This document shows positions 1 through 9,522 of a stretch of 64,000 nucleotides of DNA, piece after piece; the first letter of the stretch is position 1, and every line of letters begins with the position of its first letter. Both the position numbers and the translations under genes were made by a program. The DNA is taken from contig NZ_JBAMDA010000001.1 of NCBI RefSeq assembly GCF_036964665.1, positions 496,001-560,000 on the forward strand, given 5' to 3'. The stretch comes from Nitrobacter sp. NHB1. Lineage in GTDB: Bacteria > Pseudomonadota > Alphaproteobacteria > Rhizobiales > Xanthobacteraceae. The notes under the pieces were generated by a model, which did not search any database, was not told the DNA's origin, and was given only the letters and a program-made list of their open reading frames with translations.

Positions 1-518
1 GCCACCATCATCGCGGGCATAGGCTCCCACCATAACTCGGTCGCGACGCGGGCGCCGAAATGGCTGCCGCGCAGCTTGTCGGTCGGAATATCGGGTTTCA
101 ACGCATGACTTTCGACGGCCGGTCCGGCGAAGACCCTGATCTCGACATTGCCGCGCTTGACGCGCCAGCCTGGCAGGACCGAAGCGCGGAAGATGTTGGT
201 GGTGAAGCGCTGCGTCGGCGTGTCGTAGCGCTCGAAATCGCCGGACATGAACAGGCGGATGAGGAGGCCGTCCTTGTTCAGGTCGCCCTGCGGCGCCAGC
301 AGCATCCCGTCGTAGCCGGCCTGTCCGTTGCGCCAGAGATCGACGCCGCTGAAAAACAGGAATCGTTCGGGTTTGGAGCCGCCGCTGAGATTGTCGGCCA
401 GCGGCGGACCGGCAGCCGCAGGCTGGGCCAACGGCCGACCCATGGTCGTGCACATCAGCAAGGCGGCCAAACACACTGCACGCGACGCCCCCAACGCACT
501 GAGCCCCCACAAGCCCAA
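1..518 (-). CDS. BcsS-like cellulose biosynthesis-associated protein, 3' end cut by window edge
   Basis: Read on the minus strand, this frame is open from a TAG at 522-524 to the window edge. It has a hydrophobic, alanine-rich export signal followed by a segment with 'FFSGVDLWRNGQAGYDG', 'APQGDLNKDGLLIRLFMSGD' and 'GARVATELWWEP'. That pattern resembles the BcsS family, putative secreted or outer-membrane beta-rich proteins encoded beside bacterial cellulose synthase genes in Rhizobiales; the function of BcsS itself is poorly defined. No ATG lies before the signal. TTG at 518 gives a signal with a positive N-region, and GTG at 476 or ATG at 455 are alternatives. If the call is right, bcs genes should lie beyond the left edge. 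The family call is from memory of the pattern. Confidence 0.5.
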   Translation of the reverse strand, partial: MGLWGLSALGASRAVCLAALLMCTTMGRPLAQPAAAGPPLADNLSGGSKPERFLFFSGVDLWRNGQAGYDGMLLAPQGDLNKDGLLIRLFMSGDFERYDTPTQRFTTNIFRASVLPGWRVKRGNVEIRVFAGPAVESHALKPDIPTDKLRGSHFGARVATELWWEPMPAMMV

Positions 519-613
519 CCGCTATATACGTACAACTACTGATAACAGACGATCGCGAGGGCGTAAGTGAACAATGAGAGAACTTCCCCAGAGACCTTGG
601 GCCGGTGTCGTTC

Positions 614-1075
614 TTACAGCCGCCGCGCGATCAGGTTTTCCACCTTGACGCCGTCGCGTCCTTCGATGATCTCGGCGATCCAGCGGCGGTGACAGTGCTG
701 ATGGTCGCGCTCATAGCAGAGGATGCAGACCGGCCCGGATTGTTTAACGAGCGCCGAGAGTTCGTCGATTTCCTCGCGGGCCTGCGGCGTCTTCAGATGC
801 GCTGTATAGATTTCGTGCAGCACATCGAATTTGCCGCTGCGCCGGGCCAGCCGGCCTTGCTTCGGCGTCCCAAGTTCGCGCAGGTGCAGGTAGGCAATGC
901 CGCGGTCGTCGAGGCTCGCGGCGAGCTGGTTCTTTGAAAAGCCGGCACGGCGGGACGACGTGATGGCGCGGACATCGACTAGCAGCTTGACGCCGGCCTG
1001 TTCCAGTTCGTCGAGCACGGCCCTGGCCGGTGTCTGCTCGTAACCGATGGTGAAGAGCCGGTTTTTCACCGCCAC
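614..1075 (-). CDS. DUF488 domain-containing protein
   Basis: A 153-residue protein matching the DUF488 family over its full length. It opens with 'LFTIGYEQ' and has the conserved 'LVDVRAITSSRR..GFSK' segment and the C-terminal 'CYERDHQHCHR' cysteine/histidine motif. Family members are small cytosolic proteins of unknown biochemical function. The gene ends a minus-strand pair with the DUF72 gene, whose stop is only 14 bp upstream of this start, so co-transcription is likely. DUF488 and DUF72 genes are often neighbours in bacteria, which supports a shared but unknown role. Confidence 0.85.
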   Translation of the reverse strand: MAVKNRLFTIGYEQTPARAVLDELEQAGVKLLVDVRAITSSRRAGFSKNQLAASLDDRGIAYLHLRELGTPKQGRLARRSGKFDVLHEIYTAHLKTPQAREEIDELSALVKQSGPVCILCYERDHQHCHRRWIAEIIEGRDGVKVENLIARRL

Positions 1076-1089
1076 ATCCTATCCTCCCG

Positions 1090-1884
1090 TTATTTCACTC
1101 GCGCGATCAGCTCCATCGCGCCCGCGGGCGCGCGCACCTTGCCCTCGTGGATCACGTAGGCGTACACGTCGCGCGGTGTTGTCTTTGGCTTGGCCTTGTC
1201 GACGCGGGGCAGGTCGTCCGGCTCGCCGCCTTCGGCCCAGGACTGAAATCGCTTCGCCCAGGCATCGAGCTGCTTCGGAGGATAGCAGGTCTCGACCTCG
1301 TCGTTGCCCTTCTGCAGACGCGCATAGACGAAATCCGCGGCGATGTCGGCGATCGCCGGATATTTGCCGTGCTCGGCGAACACCACTGGCACCCCGAACT
1401 GCCGCAACAGCGCGATGAAGGCGGGCGTGCAGAAGCTGTCGTGGCGGACTTCGACCGCATGCCGCAGCGCGCGCCCCTCCAGCTTGCGCGGCAAGAGTTC
1501 GAGGAACTTGCCGAAGTCAGCTTCGTCGAATGTCTTGGTCGGTGCGAACTGCCACAGCACCGGCCCGAGACAGTCGCCAAGTTCCAGCACACCGGAATCA
1601 TAGAAGCGCTTCACGGAGTCGCCGGCCTCGGCCAGCACCCGGCGATTGGTGGCGAAGCGTGGCCCTTTCAGCGAGAACACGAAGCCATCGGGCACCTCGC
1701 GCGCCCATTTGCGGAAGCTTTCTGGTTTCTGCGATCCGTAATAGGTGCCGTTGATCTCGATCGAGGTGAGTTTCGAGGCGGCGTAGGCCAGTTCCTTCGC
1801 CTGTGTCAGCCTGTCGGGGTAGAAAACGCCTCGCCACGGCGCGAAGGTCCAGCCGCCAATTCCGATGTAGATCTTGCCTGCCAT
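1090..1884 (-). CDS. DUF72 domain-containing protein (YecE-like TIM barrel)
   Basis: A 264-residue protein of the DUF72/YecE family, a TIM-barrel fold of unknown reaction. Diagnostic pieces are 'IYIGIGGWTFAPWRGVFYP' near the N terminus, 'SIEINGTYYG' near residue 45, 'FVFSLKGPRFATN', and 'AVEVRHDSF' in the centre. The frame stays open upstream to 1971, but the ATG at 1884 starts directly before the conserved motif and has an AGGCAGG-like ribosome site, so it is preferred. It lies first in a two-gene minus-strand unit with the DUF488 gene. Confidence 0.85.
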   Translation of the reverse strand: MAGKIYIGIGGWTFAPWRGVFYPDRLTQAKELAYAASKLTSIEINGTYYGSQKPESFRKWAREVPDGFVFSLKGPRFATNRRVLAEAGDSVKRFYDSGVLELGDCLGPVLWQFAPTKTFDEADFGKFLELLPRKLEGRALRHAVEVRHDSFCTPAFIALLRQFGVPVVFAEHGKYPAIADIAADFVYARLQKGNDEVETCYPPKQLDAWAKRFQSWAEGGEPDDLPRVDKAKPKTTPRDVYAYVIHEGKVRAPAGAMELIARVK

Positions 1885-2147
1885 GTGACCTGCCTCTTGC
1901 GGATATTCCGGCCGTACCCATCTCAATGGCAACGGCGATGTTGACGCCCGCTCCATCGCCGGGACGACCACGGGATAATTTGGTGCGCCGGATGTACGCG
2001 CGCCATGTTATTCGTGGTCGTTGGCTTTTTTTGCCTTATTTCCATCCATTTTCAACTTGTGGAAAATCTCCGGCTCCCGCGCGGGATTCGTCGTCCTGAC
2101 GCCGGTTGCCTTGGCATCGGCGACCGTCACGGATATATGCTGGCGCC

Positions 2148-3278
2148 ATGAATGAAGCCATAAGACCGGCGCCGGTCGATCCATCAACCGGAATGCCGCG
2201 CCAGCTTTCGGTCGTCGTGCCGACTTTCAACGAGCGCGACAACGTGATTGCGCTGTATCGGAAGTTGTCCGCCGCGCTGACGGGAATCGCTTGGGAAGTC
2301 ATCTATGTCGACGACAATTCCCCCGACGGGACCTTCGACGTGGTGCGGAAGCTGGCTGCGATCGATGCGCGCGTTCGCTGCATCAGGCGGATCGGACGGC
2401 GCGGCCTGTCGGGCGCGTGCATTGAAGGTATTCTAGCATCGAGCGCGCCGTGCACTGCTGTGATGGATGCCGACCTTCAGCACGACGAAACCCGGTTGCC
2501 GAAGATGCTCGCGCTTCTGGAAAGCGATGCCGCCGACCTCGCGGTCGGCAGCCGCTACATCGAAGGCGGCAGCGCCGACAGCTTCGACAAGCAGCGCGCT
2601 GGCTTCAGCATGCTGGCCACCTCGGTCGCGAAGCGGCTGCTGCGCATCGAGATCGCCGACCCCATGAGCGGCTTTTTCATGATCCGCCGCGACCGCTTCG
2701 AACAGCTCGCGCCCGAGCTTTCGATCCAGGGCTTCAAGATCCTGCTCGACGTGATCGCAACCGCGCGCGGCGCACTGCGCGTCACGGAAATTCCCTTCAC
2801 GTTCGGTTCGCGGCTGCACGGCGAGAGCAAGCTGGATTCGATGGTCGCGCTGGACTTCCTCGGCCTCGTGCTGGCGAAGCTGACGCGTGATGCGGTCTCG
2901 TTGCGATTCCTGCTGTTCGCGCTGGTCGGATCGGTCGGCGTCGTCGTGCATTTCGCCGGTCTGTTTGTCGCGCTCGATGCGCTGCGATGGCCGTTTCCGC
3001 ACTCGCAGGCTTTTGGCGCGGTTCTGGCGATGACCAGCAATTTCCTGCTCAACAATTTCCTGACCTATCGCGATCAGCGCCTGAAAGGGCTCGGGATCCT
3101 GCGCGGCCTCCTTGTTTTCTACATGGTGTGCAGTGTCGGTCTGCTCGCCAATGTCGGCGTCGCGTTCTCGGTCTACAATCAGGAGCCGATCTGGTGGCTG
3201 GCAGGCGCCGCCGGCGCGCTGATGGGCGTGGTCTGGAACTACGCGGTGTCCAGCCTGTTCGTCTGGCGCAGGCGATAG
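2148..3278 (+). CDS. Polyprenyl-phosphate glycosyltransferase (GT2) fused to a GtrA-like membrane domain
   Basis: This 376-residue protein has two parts. Residues about 18-250 are a DPM1-like GT2 domain with 'LSVVVPTFNERDN', 'VIYVDDNSPDGT', the nucleotide-sugar/metal motif 'VMDADLQHDE' and 'DPMSGFFMIRR'. Residues about 255-376 form a GtrA-like domain with four predicted membrane helices. Such enzymes put a sugar on polyprenyl phosphate at the cytoplasmic face, and GtrA-type domains are thought to help flip it. The ATG at 2148 is chosen over the open frame from 2106 because the shorter form starts where the family does. The GT39 gene follows after 7 bp, so the two are probably one operon that makes and then uses a lipid-linked sugar. 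Confidence 0.85.
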   Translation: MNEAIRPAPVDPSTGMPRQLSVVVPTFNERDNVIALYRKLSAALTGIAWEVIYVDDNSPDGTFDVVRKLAAIDARVRCIRRIGRRGLSGACIEGILASSAPCTAVMDADLQHDETRLPKMLALLESDAADLAVGSRYIEGGSADSFDKQRAGFSMLATSVAKRLLRIEIADPMSGFFMIRRDRFEQLAPELSIQGFKILLDVIATARGALRVTEIPFTFGSRLHGESKLDSMVALDFLGLVLAKLTRDAVSLRFLLFALVGSVGVVVHFAGLFVALDALRWPFPHSQAFGAVLAMTSNFLLNNFLTYRDQRLKGLGILRGLLVFYMVCSVGLLANVGVAFSVYNQEPIWWLAGAAGALMGVVWNYAVSSLFVWRRR

Positions 3279-3285
3279 TACCGCG

Positions 3286-4785
3286 ATGGGTCTGACCGAG
3301 ACGCGGTCCGTCCGCGCCGTTGTTCTCACGGTCCTCGCGCTGGTAGCGTTGCGGCTGGTCTTTGCGGCGTTGACGCCGCTGACGTTCGACGAAGCCTATT
3401 ACTGGACATGGTCGAAGCATCTGGCCGGCGGCTATTACGATCATCCGCCGATGGTGGCGATCGTGATCCGTCTCGGCACCATGATTGCCGGCGATACCGA
3501 ATTCGGCGTCCGGCTGGTCTCGATCCTGCTGGCGCTGCCGATGAGCTTTGCGGTCTATCGCGCGACAGTGTTGTTGTTCGACAGCACGCGTGCGGCGGCG
3601 ACGGCAACCGTTCTTCTCAACGTCATGCTGATGGTGGCGGCCGGCACCGTGATCGTGACGCCGGACGCGCCGTTGATGGCGGCATCGAGTTTCGTGCTGC
3701 TAAGTCTCGCCGAACTGCTCGTGACCGGACGCGGCGCCTGGTGGCTCGCGGTGGGCGTGGCTGTGGGCGCGGCGCTGGTGTCGAAATATACCGCGCTGTT
3801 TTTCGGTCCGGTGATCCTGATCTGGCTGTTGGCCGTGCCGGAATTGCGCCGCTGGCTGAGGTCGCCGTGGCCTTATCTCGGCGGGCTGGTCGCACTGGCG
3901 ATATTCTCGCCGGTCCTGATCTGGAACGCCGAGCACCATTGGGTGTCGTTCGCCAAGCAGTTCGGCCGCGCGCGCGTGGACCACTTTACGCTTCGCTACA
4001 TTATCGAGTTGATCCCGACGCAGATCGCCTTCGCGACCCCGCCGGTGTTCGTTCTCGCCGCGATGGGGCTGTTTGCATTGTTGAGGCGCGACGATGGCAC
4101 GTTGGCCGCGCGGGCGCTGATCAGCGCGACGGTCTGGACGCTGACGATCTATTTCGTCTGGCATTCGCTGCACGCTCGCGTCGAGGCCAACTGGTTCGGA
4201 CCGATCTATCCGGCGCTGGCGATCGCGGCGGCGGTGGCTGCCGACGTAACGCGCTGGACGTCTCGCGGCCGGCGTGTCGCCGATGCCTGCCGCCGCTGGG
4301 CGGTCCCGGTGGGCGTTGCGATGTTGGTGGCGCTGGTGGTGCAGGTGAACACCGGCCTTCTCTCGGGATATCGGCGCGACGCCTCGGTGCGCAGCGTCGG
4401 TGTGGGCTGGCGCGAGGTTGCCGCTGAAATCGAGGCGGTGCGCGCGAAGACCGGCGCGCGCTGCGTGCTCGCTCAAAGCTATGGCGTTGCGAGCTGGCTT
4501 CGGTTTTATCTGCCGAAGGGCACTTGCGTGGTGCAGCGCTTCGAGCGCATCCGCTGGATCAACGGTCCGCAGCCGGCAGCCGACCAGCTCATGGGCAAGC
4601 TGCTCTATGTCGATGACGGAACGGAGGAGTGGGGGCGCCCCGCGCGGTATTTCAATCACGTTGAGACGGTTGCGACCCTCGAACGCAAGCGCGGGCCGCT
4701 GACGGTCGAGACCTTCGAGATCGACGTGGTCGCGGACCCCAAGGGCGACGTGCTCGAACCATTGCCGGAGGAGCTGCGGCCGTAA
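3286..4785 (+). CDS. GT39/ArnT-like membrane glycosyltransferase
   Basis: A 499-residue multi-pass protein of the PMT/ArnT type. The first periplasmic loop carries the conserved acidic motif 'LTFDEAYYWTWSKHLAGGYYDHPP', in which the Asp-Glu pair is the usual catalytic/lipid-phosphate site. About ten hydrophobic helices follow, then a soluble C-terminal region from about residue 360. Family members move a sugar from a polyprenyl-phosphate donor to lipid A, LPS core or protein on the periplasmic side. The immediately upstream GT2-GtrA gene could supply that donor, as in rhizobial lipid A glycosylation. The sugar and acceptor cannot be read from the sequence. Confidence 0.8.
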   Translation: MGLTETRSVRAVVLTVLALVALRLVFAALTPLTFDEAYYWTWSKHLAGGYYDHPPMVAIVIRLGTMIAGDTEFGVRLVSILLALPMSFAVYRATVLLFDSTRAAATATVLLNVMLMVAAGTVIVTPDAPLMAASSFVLLSLAELLVTGRGAWWLAVGVAVGAALVSKYTALFFGPVILIWLLAVPELRRWLRSPWPYLGGLVALAIFSPVLIWNAEHHWVSFAKQFGRARVDHFTLRYIIELIPTQIAFATPPVFVLAAMGLFALLRRDDGTLAARALISATVWTLTIYFVWHSLHARVEANWFGPIYPALAIAAAVAADVTRWTSRGRRVADACRRWAVPVGVAMLVALVVQVNTGLLSGYRRDASVRSVGVGWREVAAEIEAVRAKTGARCVLAQSYGVASWLRFYLPKGTCVVQRFERIRWINGPQPAADQLMGKLLYVDDGTEEWGRPARYFNHVETVATLERKRGPLTVETFEIDVVADPKGDVLEPLPEELRP

Positions 4786-4835
4786 GCCCTCCGTTCAGGA
4801 CGTCACACGACATGGTGTGCCGTTCGGCTACCGCT

Positions 4836-5111
4836 TCAGCGAAAGTCGGTGCTGCGCAGGATGAGACCGGGCGGCTTGCCCTCGAATTCCGAGTTCTGGA
4901 ACTTGCGGATCGCGCAATCCTCGATCCGGTCGCGTAATCGCTCGAACTGCGCCGCGCGCTGGGCAGGCGCGATGCGCCCGGATTTTCCCAGGCTGTCCAG
5001 CGCGTCGGTGCTGATGGCGCAGGGGATTTCCACCTTGTCGTTCATCATCGAGAACAGCACGACCATGCGGTCGAATTCGAAGCCGCGAAAGGCTCCGCGT
5101 GTCAGCGTCAT
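4836..5111 (-). CDS. DUF1488 family protein
   Basis: A 91-residue protein. The N-terminal run 'GFEFDRMVVLFSMMNDKVEIPCAIS' and the tail with 'FQNSEFEGKPPGLILRSTDF' match the DUF1488 family found across Proteobacteria. Members are small, cytosolic and of unknown function. The ATG at 5111 has a GGAAACA-type ribosome site. It lies downstream of, and in the same direction as, three small overlapping genes, separated by about 110 bp with no gene in it. Confidence 0.8.
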   Translation of the reverse strand: MTLTRGAFRGFEFDRMVVLFSMMNDKVEIPCAISTDALDSLGKSGRIAPAQRAAQFERLRDRIEDCAIRKFQNSEFEGKPPGLILRSTDFR

Positions 5112-5221
5112 GACATTGTTTCCTTCTCTGTAGCGAGCGCACCAGATATCCGGCGCCCGATTTCACGTTCATCGACCGCTGCGGAGCAGTCCGCGTTCGA
5201 CCCAGGCGAACCTATTCGCTC

Positions 5222-5518
5222 TCAGCCTTCACCGGAGAGCCTGGCAAAATCCGCGATCACGGCCGCGACGAGGTCGCGATGATGGGCATCGGTGTCGGCG
5301 AGGCTCGCGGCATACAGGTTTAGCACGTAGCGGGCCTTCGCCGCCGCCTCGTGCCACGAGGCGGCCGGAACCGCCAGCAACTCAATTTCGAGGATGCCCT
5401 GCTGTTCGCGAAGAACCTTCGCATGGGTCTCGACCTCGGCCAGCACGCGGCGGATATCGGTGGCTTTTTGCGCAGCCATGCCGCGATGTTTGTCGAGATC
5501 GACAGGAGTATCACTCAT
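5222..5518 (-). CDS. Small conserved hypothetical protein (98 aa)
   Basis: The ATG at 5518 lies inside the stop region of the preceding gene (8-bp overlap), which indicates translational coupling. The protein is mostly helical, with an N-terminal 'MSDTPVDLDKHRGMAAQK' stretch and a heptad-like region around residues 20-50, and no cysteines or membrane segment. I do not recognise a characterised family. It is the last gene of a three-gene minus-strand cluster (5777-6043, 5511-5780, 5222-5518) joined by 4- and 8-bp overlaps, so it probably works with those partners. Confidence 0.7.
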   Translation of the reverse strand: MSDTPVDLDKHRGMAAQKATDIRRVLAEVETHAKVLREQQGILEIELLAVPAASWHEAAAKARYVLNLYAASLADTDAHHRDLVAAVIADFARLSGEG

Positions 5519-5780
5519 GTGATGCACTCGCGTCGTTGCGCTGCGCGTCCGACAGATCGACCGAACTGATGGTCACCATTTCCATCGTCGCTGTATGCGA
5601 GGCTGCGCCCGGCACCATGATCATGGTGGCGACACGGCGAAAGCAGGGAAACGACAACCCCTCGATCATCTCGTCGTCGGTGACGATCTCGTAAGGACCG
5701 GCGGGCAGCAGGCGACCGACGCCCTTCATGTTGAAGGGATGTTTGAAGTAAACTGTTTCCCGCCGCGTTCGCGTCGTCAT
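5511..5780 (-). CDS. Small conserved hypothetical protein (89 aa)
   Basis: A soluble protein with the conserved-looking core 'VYFKHPFNMKGVGRLLPAGPYEIVTDDEMIEGLSFPCFRRVAT', suggestive of a small beta-rich domain. The ATG at 5780 overlaps the upstream gene's TGA as ATGA, and its own stop overlaps the next start by 8 bp, so it is the central member of a coupled triplet. No catalytic motif is visible and no characterised family is recognised. Confidence 0.7.
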   Translation of the reverse strand: MTTRTRRETVYFKHPFNMKGVGRLLPAGPYEIVTDDEMIEGLSFPCFRRVATMIMVPGAASHTATMEMVTISSVDLSDAQRNDASASHE

Positions 5781-6043
5781 GATCCGTCTCGCCCGTTTCG
5801 CCGCAGCGGAAATGCGATGTCGTCATAGAGGCTGCGAATCTGGTCCACGGTGAACCGCTCCTCGCCGACCTCGGGCAGCGCATTCTGAAGCAACTCTGAC
5901 GTCAGGCTTTCCATGGCAAAATGGATCGCCTCGGCCGCGTTCGAAAAGCGCCGGTACGTCGTTGAACACGTCCGATCATGCGCTCTTTCGGCCCGGCTCG
6001 CTAACGATAACTTTTCAGCCGAAGGCAACGCGAGCCACGTCAT
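5777..6043 (-). CDS. Small conserved hypothetical protein (about 88 aa)
   Basis: First gene of the coupled triplet. The part from about residue 28 onward ('TYRRFSNAAEAIHFAMESL', 'VGEERFTVDQIRSLYDD') reads like a compact conserved helical domain. The first 25-30 residues look unconserved, so the true start may be internal. The stop codon forms an ATGA overlap with the next gene. The function is unknown; short proteins of this type recur in Bradyrhizobiaceae genomes. Confidence 0.6.
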   Translation of the reverse strand: MTWLALPSAEKLSLASRAERAHDRTCSTTYRRFSNAAEAIHFAMESLTSELLQNALPEVGEERFTVDQIRSLYDDIAFPLRRNGRDGS

Positions 6044-6149
6044 CGTGCGGCGAAGGCCTTGTATCGGCAGGCTTTATCGCCATTTGTAGAGGACGACTGC
6101 GTTTATTTAGCGCGGCGTTTTTTCGCCAATCAGCCCGCTCACGTTTGAG

Positions 6150-6420
6150 CCAGGCGATTGATGGATGCGCGGATCAAGGCCGCGCATGACGGGAGAAAGT
6201 GCTTCGACGTTCTGCGCATAGTCATGATTTACCGATTCAAACAGCTCGAAAAATTTGAACACACCCCAGCGTTCTCGCGGCGCGCCCCGTGCCATTCGTG
6301 CCAACGAAAACACGCGTCCGCAATCTCGCGAAGCAAATGGGCCCGAGGTTTGCGCATTGCCTTCGTTGTCCACCGAAGGCGAAGCCCTCACGCAGAATGC
6401 GATTTCCAGTTCATGTAGCG
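6150..6420. repeat. Gene-free block with dispersed repeat sequence and a half palindromic element
   Basis: The stretch between the small-gene cluster and the groEL terminator has no convincing gene. At 6165-6187 is the hairpin ATGCGCGG-N7-CCGCGCAT, which matches the right half of the dispersed palindromic elements seen elsewhere in the window. The 6255-6410 part reads on the minus strand as 'SRDCGRVFSLARMARGAP', a peptide I recall from many spurious ORFs in Bradyrhizobiaceae, so it is probably a dispersed non-coding repeat. A structured RNA role cannot be excluded. Confidence 0.45.
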
Positions 6421-6433
6421 TTTGTCTCCAAAC

Positions 6434-6462
6434 AAAAACCCCAGCATCGCTGCCGGGGTTTT
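6434..6462 (-). terminator. Rho-independent terminator of groESL
   Basis: AAAACCCC (6435-6442) pairs with GGGGTTTT (6455-6462) around a short loop. On the minus strand the hairpin is followed by a T-rich tract. It lies 30 bp past the groEL stop, as expected for the end of the groESL transcript. Confidence 0.85.
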
Positions 6463-6491
6463 GCATTTCGTAACTGCGAAGGAAGCTTGGA

Positions 6492-8230
<1,739 letters not shown>

Positions 8231-8292
8231 CGTAGCAGGCGTAGACTGCGTAAACTTGTCTGCGGTCCCGATGATGACGGCTTCATCGCTGA

Positions 8293-8610
8293 TTACGCGG
8301 CCTTCTTCTTGGCGGGAGCGGCGTCGGTGAGAACGCCCATGATGTCGGACTCCTTCATGATGAGGAGATCCTGGCCATCGATCTTGACCTCGGTGCCCGA
8401 CCACTTGCCGAACAGCACCTTGTCGCCGACCTTGAGATCGATCGGGATCAGCTTGCCGGCTTCGTCACGGCCGCCGGGGCCGATGGCGACGACCTCGCCT
8501 TGCGAGGGCTTTTCCTTGACGGTGTCGGGAATGATGATGCCGCCAGCGGTCTTCTCTTCTGCGTCGATGCGCTTGACCACGACGCGGTCGTGAAGCGGAC
8601 GGAATTTCAT
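8293..8610 (-). CDS. groES: Co-chaperonin GroES (10 kDa)
   Basis: A 105-residue GroES, typical in length. It forms the heptameric lid of GroEL. Seen are '[14 protein letters not shown]' at the N terminus, the mobile-loop region '[13 protein letters not shown]' and '[13 protein letters not shown]' near the C terminus, plus a short lysine/alanine tail. The ribosome site AGGAGG lies 5 bases upstream. Expression is probably controlled by HrcA through the CIRCE element at 8654-8680, within the leader or promoter. Confidence 0.98.
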   Translation of the reverse strand: MKFRPLHDRVVVKRIDAEEKTAGGIIIPDTVKEKPSQGEVVAIGPGGRDEAGKLIPIDLKVGDKVLFGKWSGTEVKIDGQDLLIMKESDIMGVLTDAAPAKKKAA

Positions 8611-8653
8611 GCAGTCCTCCTAAGTTTCTGAAGATAGACGATATTTATGAATT

Positions 8654-8680
8654 TTGGCAGTCGCGGCCGATGAGTGCCAA
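8654..8680 (-). promoter_or_regulatory. CIRCE operator (HrcA site) upstream of groES
   Basis: TTGGCAGTC, a 9-base spacer, then GAGTGCCAA: an inverted repeat of CIRCE geometry (9-9-9) with one mismatch between arms. The family consensus is TTAGCACTC-N9-GAGTGCTAA. It lies 44 bp upstream of the groES start. CIRCE is the binding site of the heat-shock repressor HrcA. Confidence 0.85.
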
Positions 8681-8694
8681 GGCGACCGCTCAGG

Positions 8695-8722
8695 ACATAA
8701 GCCGCCGCTGGAAGGGGGGCAA
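8695..8722 (-). promoter_or_regulatory. Candidate groESL promoter
   Basis: On the minus strand TTGCCC (8717-8722) and TTATGT (8695-8700) are 16 bases apart and lie just upstream of CIRCE, so HrcA bound there would block initiation or escape. The -35 preceded by CC (CCTTGCC) could also fit an alphaproteobacterial RpoH promoter. The sites are short and this is a motif-level call. Confidence 0.4.
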
Positions 8723-8751
8723 GGGTCTGAAGCGGATTTTTTAAGCACTCT

Positions 8752-8795
8752 AGAATGACGACTGCCAGAAGCCAGAAGAATGACGACTGCCAGAA
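8752..8795. repeat. 19-bp direct repeat upstream of groESL
   Basis: AGAATGACGACTGCCAGAA occurs at 8752-8770 and again, perfectly, at 8777-8795, a 25-bp period. It lies in the intergenic region between groES and usg. It could be a regulator's paired site or a simple tandem duplication. Confidence 0.6.
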
Positions 8796-9060
8796 CTGGT
8801 TTCGTCAATCTCAACGTCTGGCGCGCCATACTGTTAGCAGACGCGGTAAGTCGCTGCCAGTGTTGAATTTATCAGCATTTTATCGAACTTTAGGCTTGTG
8901 ATCGGCGTGCTGCGTGTCACATTTTCTTCATGACCCGTTGTGGGATGGCGGCCGTCAGGGCGCTGGTCCCGAACGCGGGTTCGTCGAGGGATTGGAGCGT
9001 TACGCAAAAACCGGTCGCCACCTTTTGCCGATAGCGCTGCCTCTCTCAAGGAGGTTTGAC

Positions 9061-9360
9061 ATGGTCTCGGAGCATGACGTGCAGTCCGGTGGTGTTTCGG
9101 ACGACTTTCGCAAGCAGGTGCTGGGCTACGGCCTGACGACGGCGGAAATTCTGTATCGCCGTCCGGATCGGCGGTGGCTGCTCCAAAGCTACGTCTGGCA
9201 AAACTACGACATGTTTCCGAAATTCCCGGCGCTGTGCGACTTCCTCGCCTTTTGGGAGAAGCAACTCGACGGACCGCTGGTCTCGGTGACGGTCGCGCAT
9301 TCGAGGCTGATCAAGCCAGCGGAACTGCGCGCGGTGGACGGCGTGTTCCGGCTGCATTGA
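9061..9360 (+). CDS. usg: Usg family protein
   Basis: A 99-residue protein with the Usg signature 'GYGLTTAEILYRRPDRRWLLQSYVWQNYDMFPKFP' and 'LDFW'-like 'CDFLAFWEKQLDGP'. Usg-like proteins are restricted mainly to Alphaproteobacteria; the name comes from an ORF near trp genes and no activity is established. The ATG at 9061 follows a strong AAGGAGG ribosome site, so the longer frame from 8914 is rejected. It is monocistronic, divergent from groES. Confidence 0.85.
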   Translation: MVSEHDVQSGGVSDDFRKQVLGYGLTTAEILYRRPDRRWLLQSYVWQNYDMFPKFPALCDFLAFWEKQLDGPLVSVTVAHSRLIKPAELRAVDGVFRLH

Positions 9361-9522
9361 GCATTGCCGCTGTGACCAGGCACTGCCAGCTTCCAAGGTG
9401 AGATGCGGCGCCAATCACTCAAAACGCGCGGATTTTCGTGCAGCCGAGGCGCACGTTCGCTGTCTTGACGCTGGAGGGGCTGCGCGTCATGTCATGATCG
9501 CTGCTGACGGCAAGGAGAGGTC

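Noticed and set aside
6107..6466. 119-codon minus-strand frame upstream of the groEL terminator
   Set aside because: It covers a dispersed repeat, half a palindromic element and the groEL terminator hairpin; not a plausible gene.
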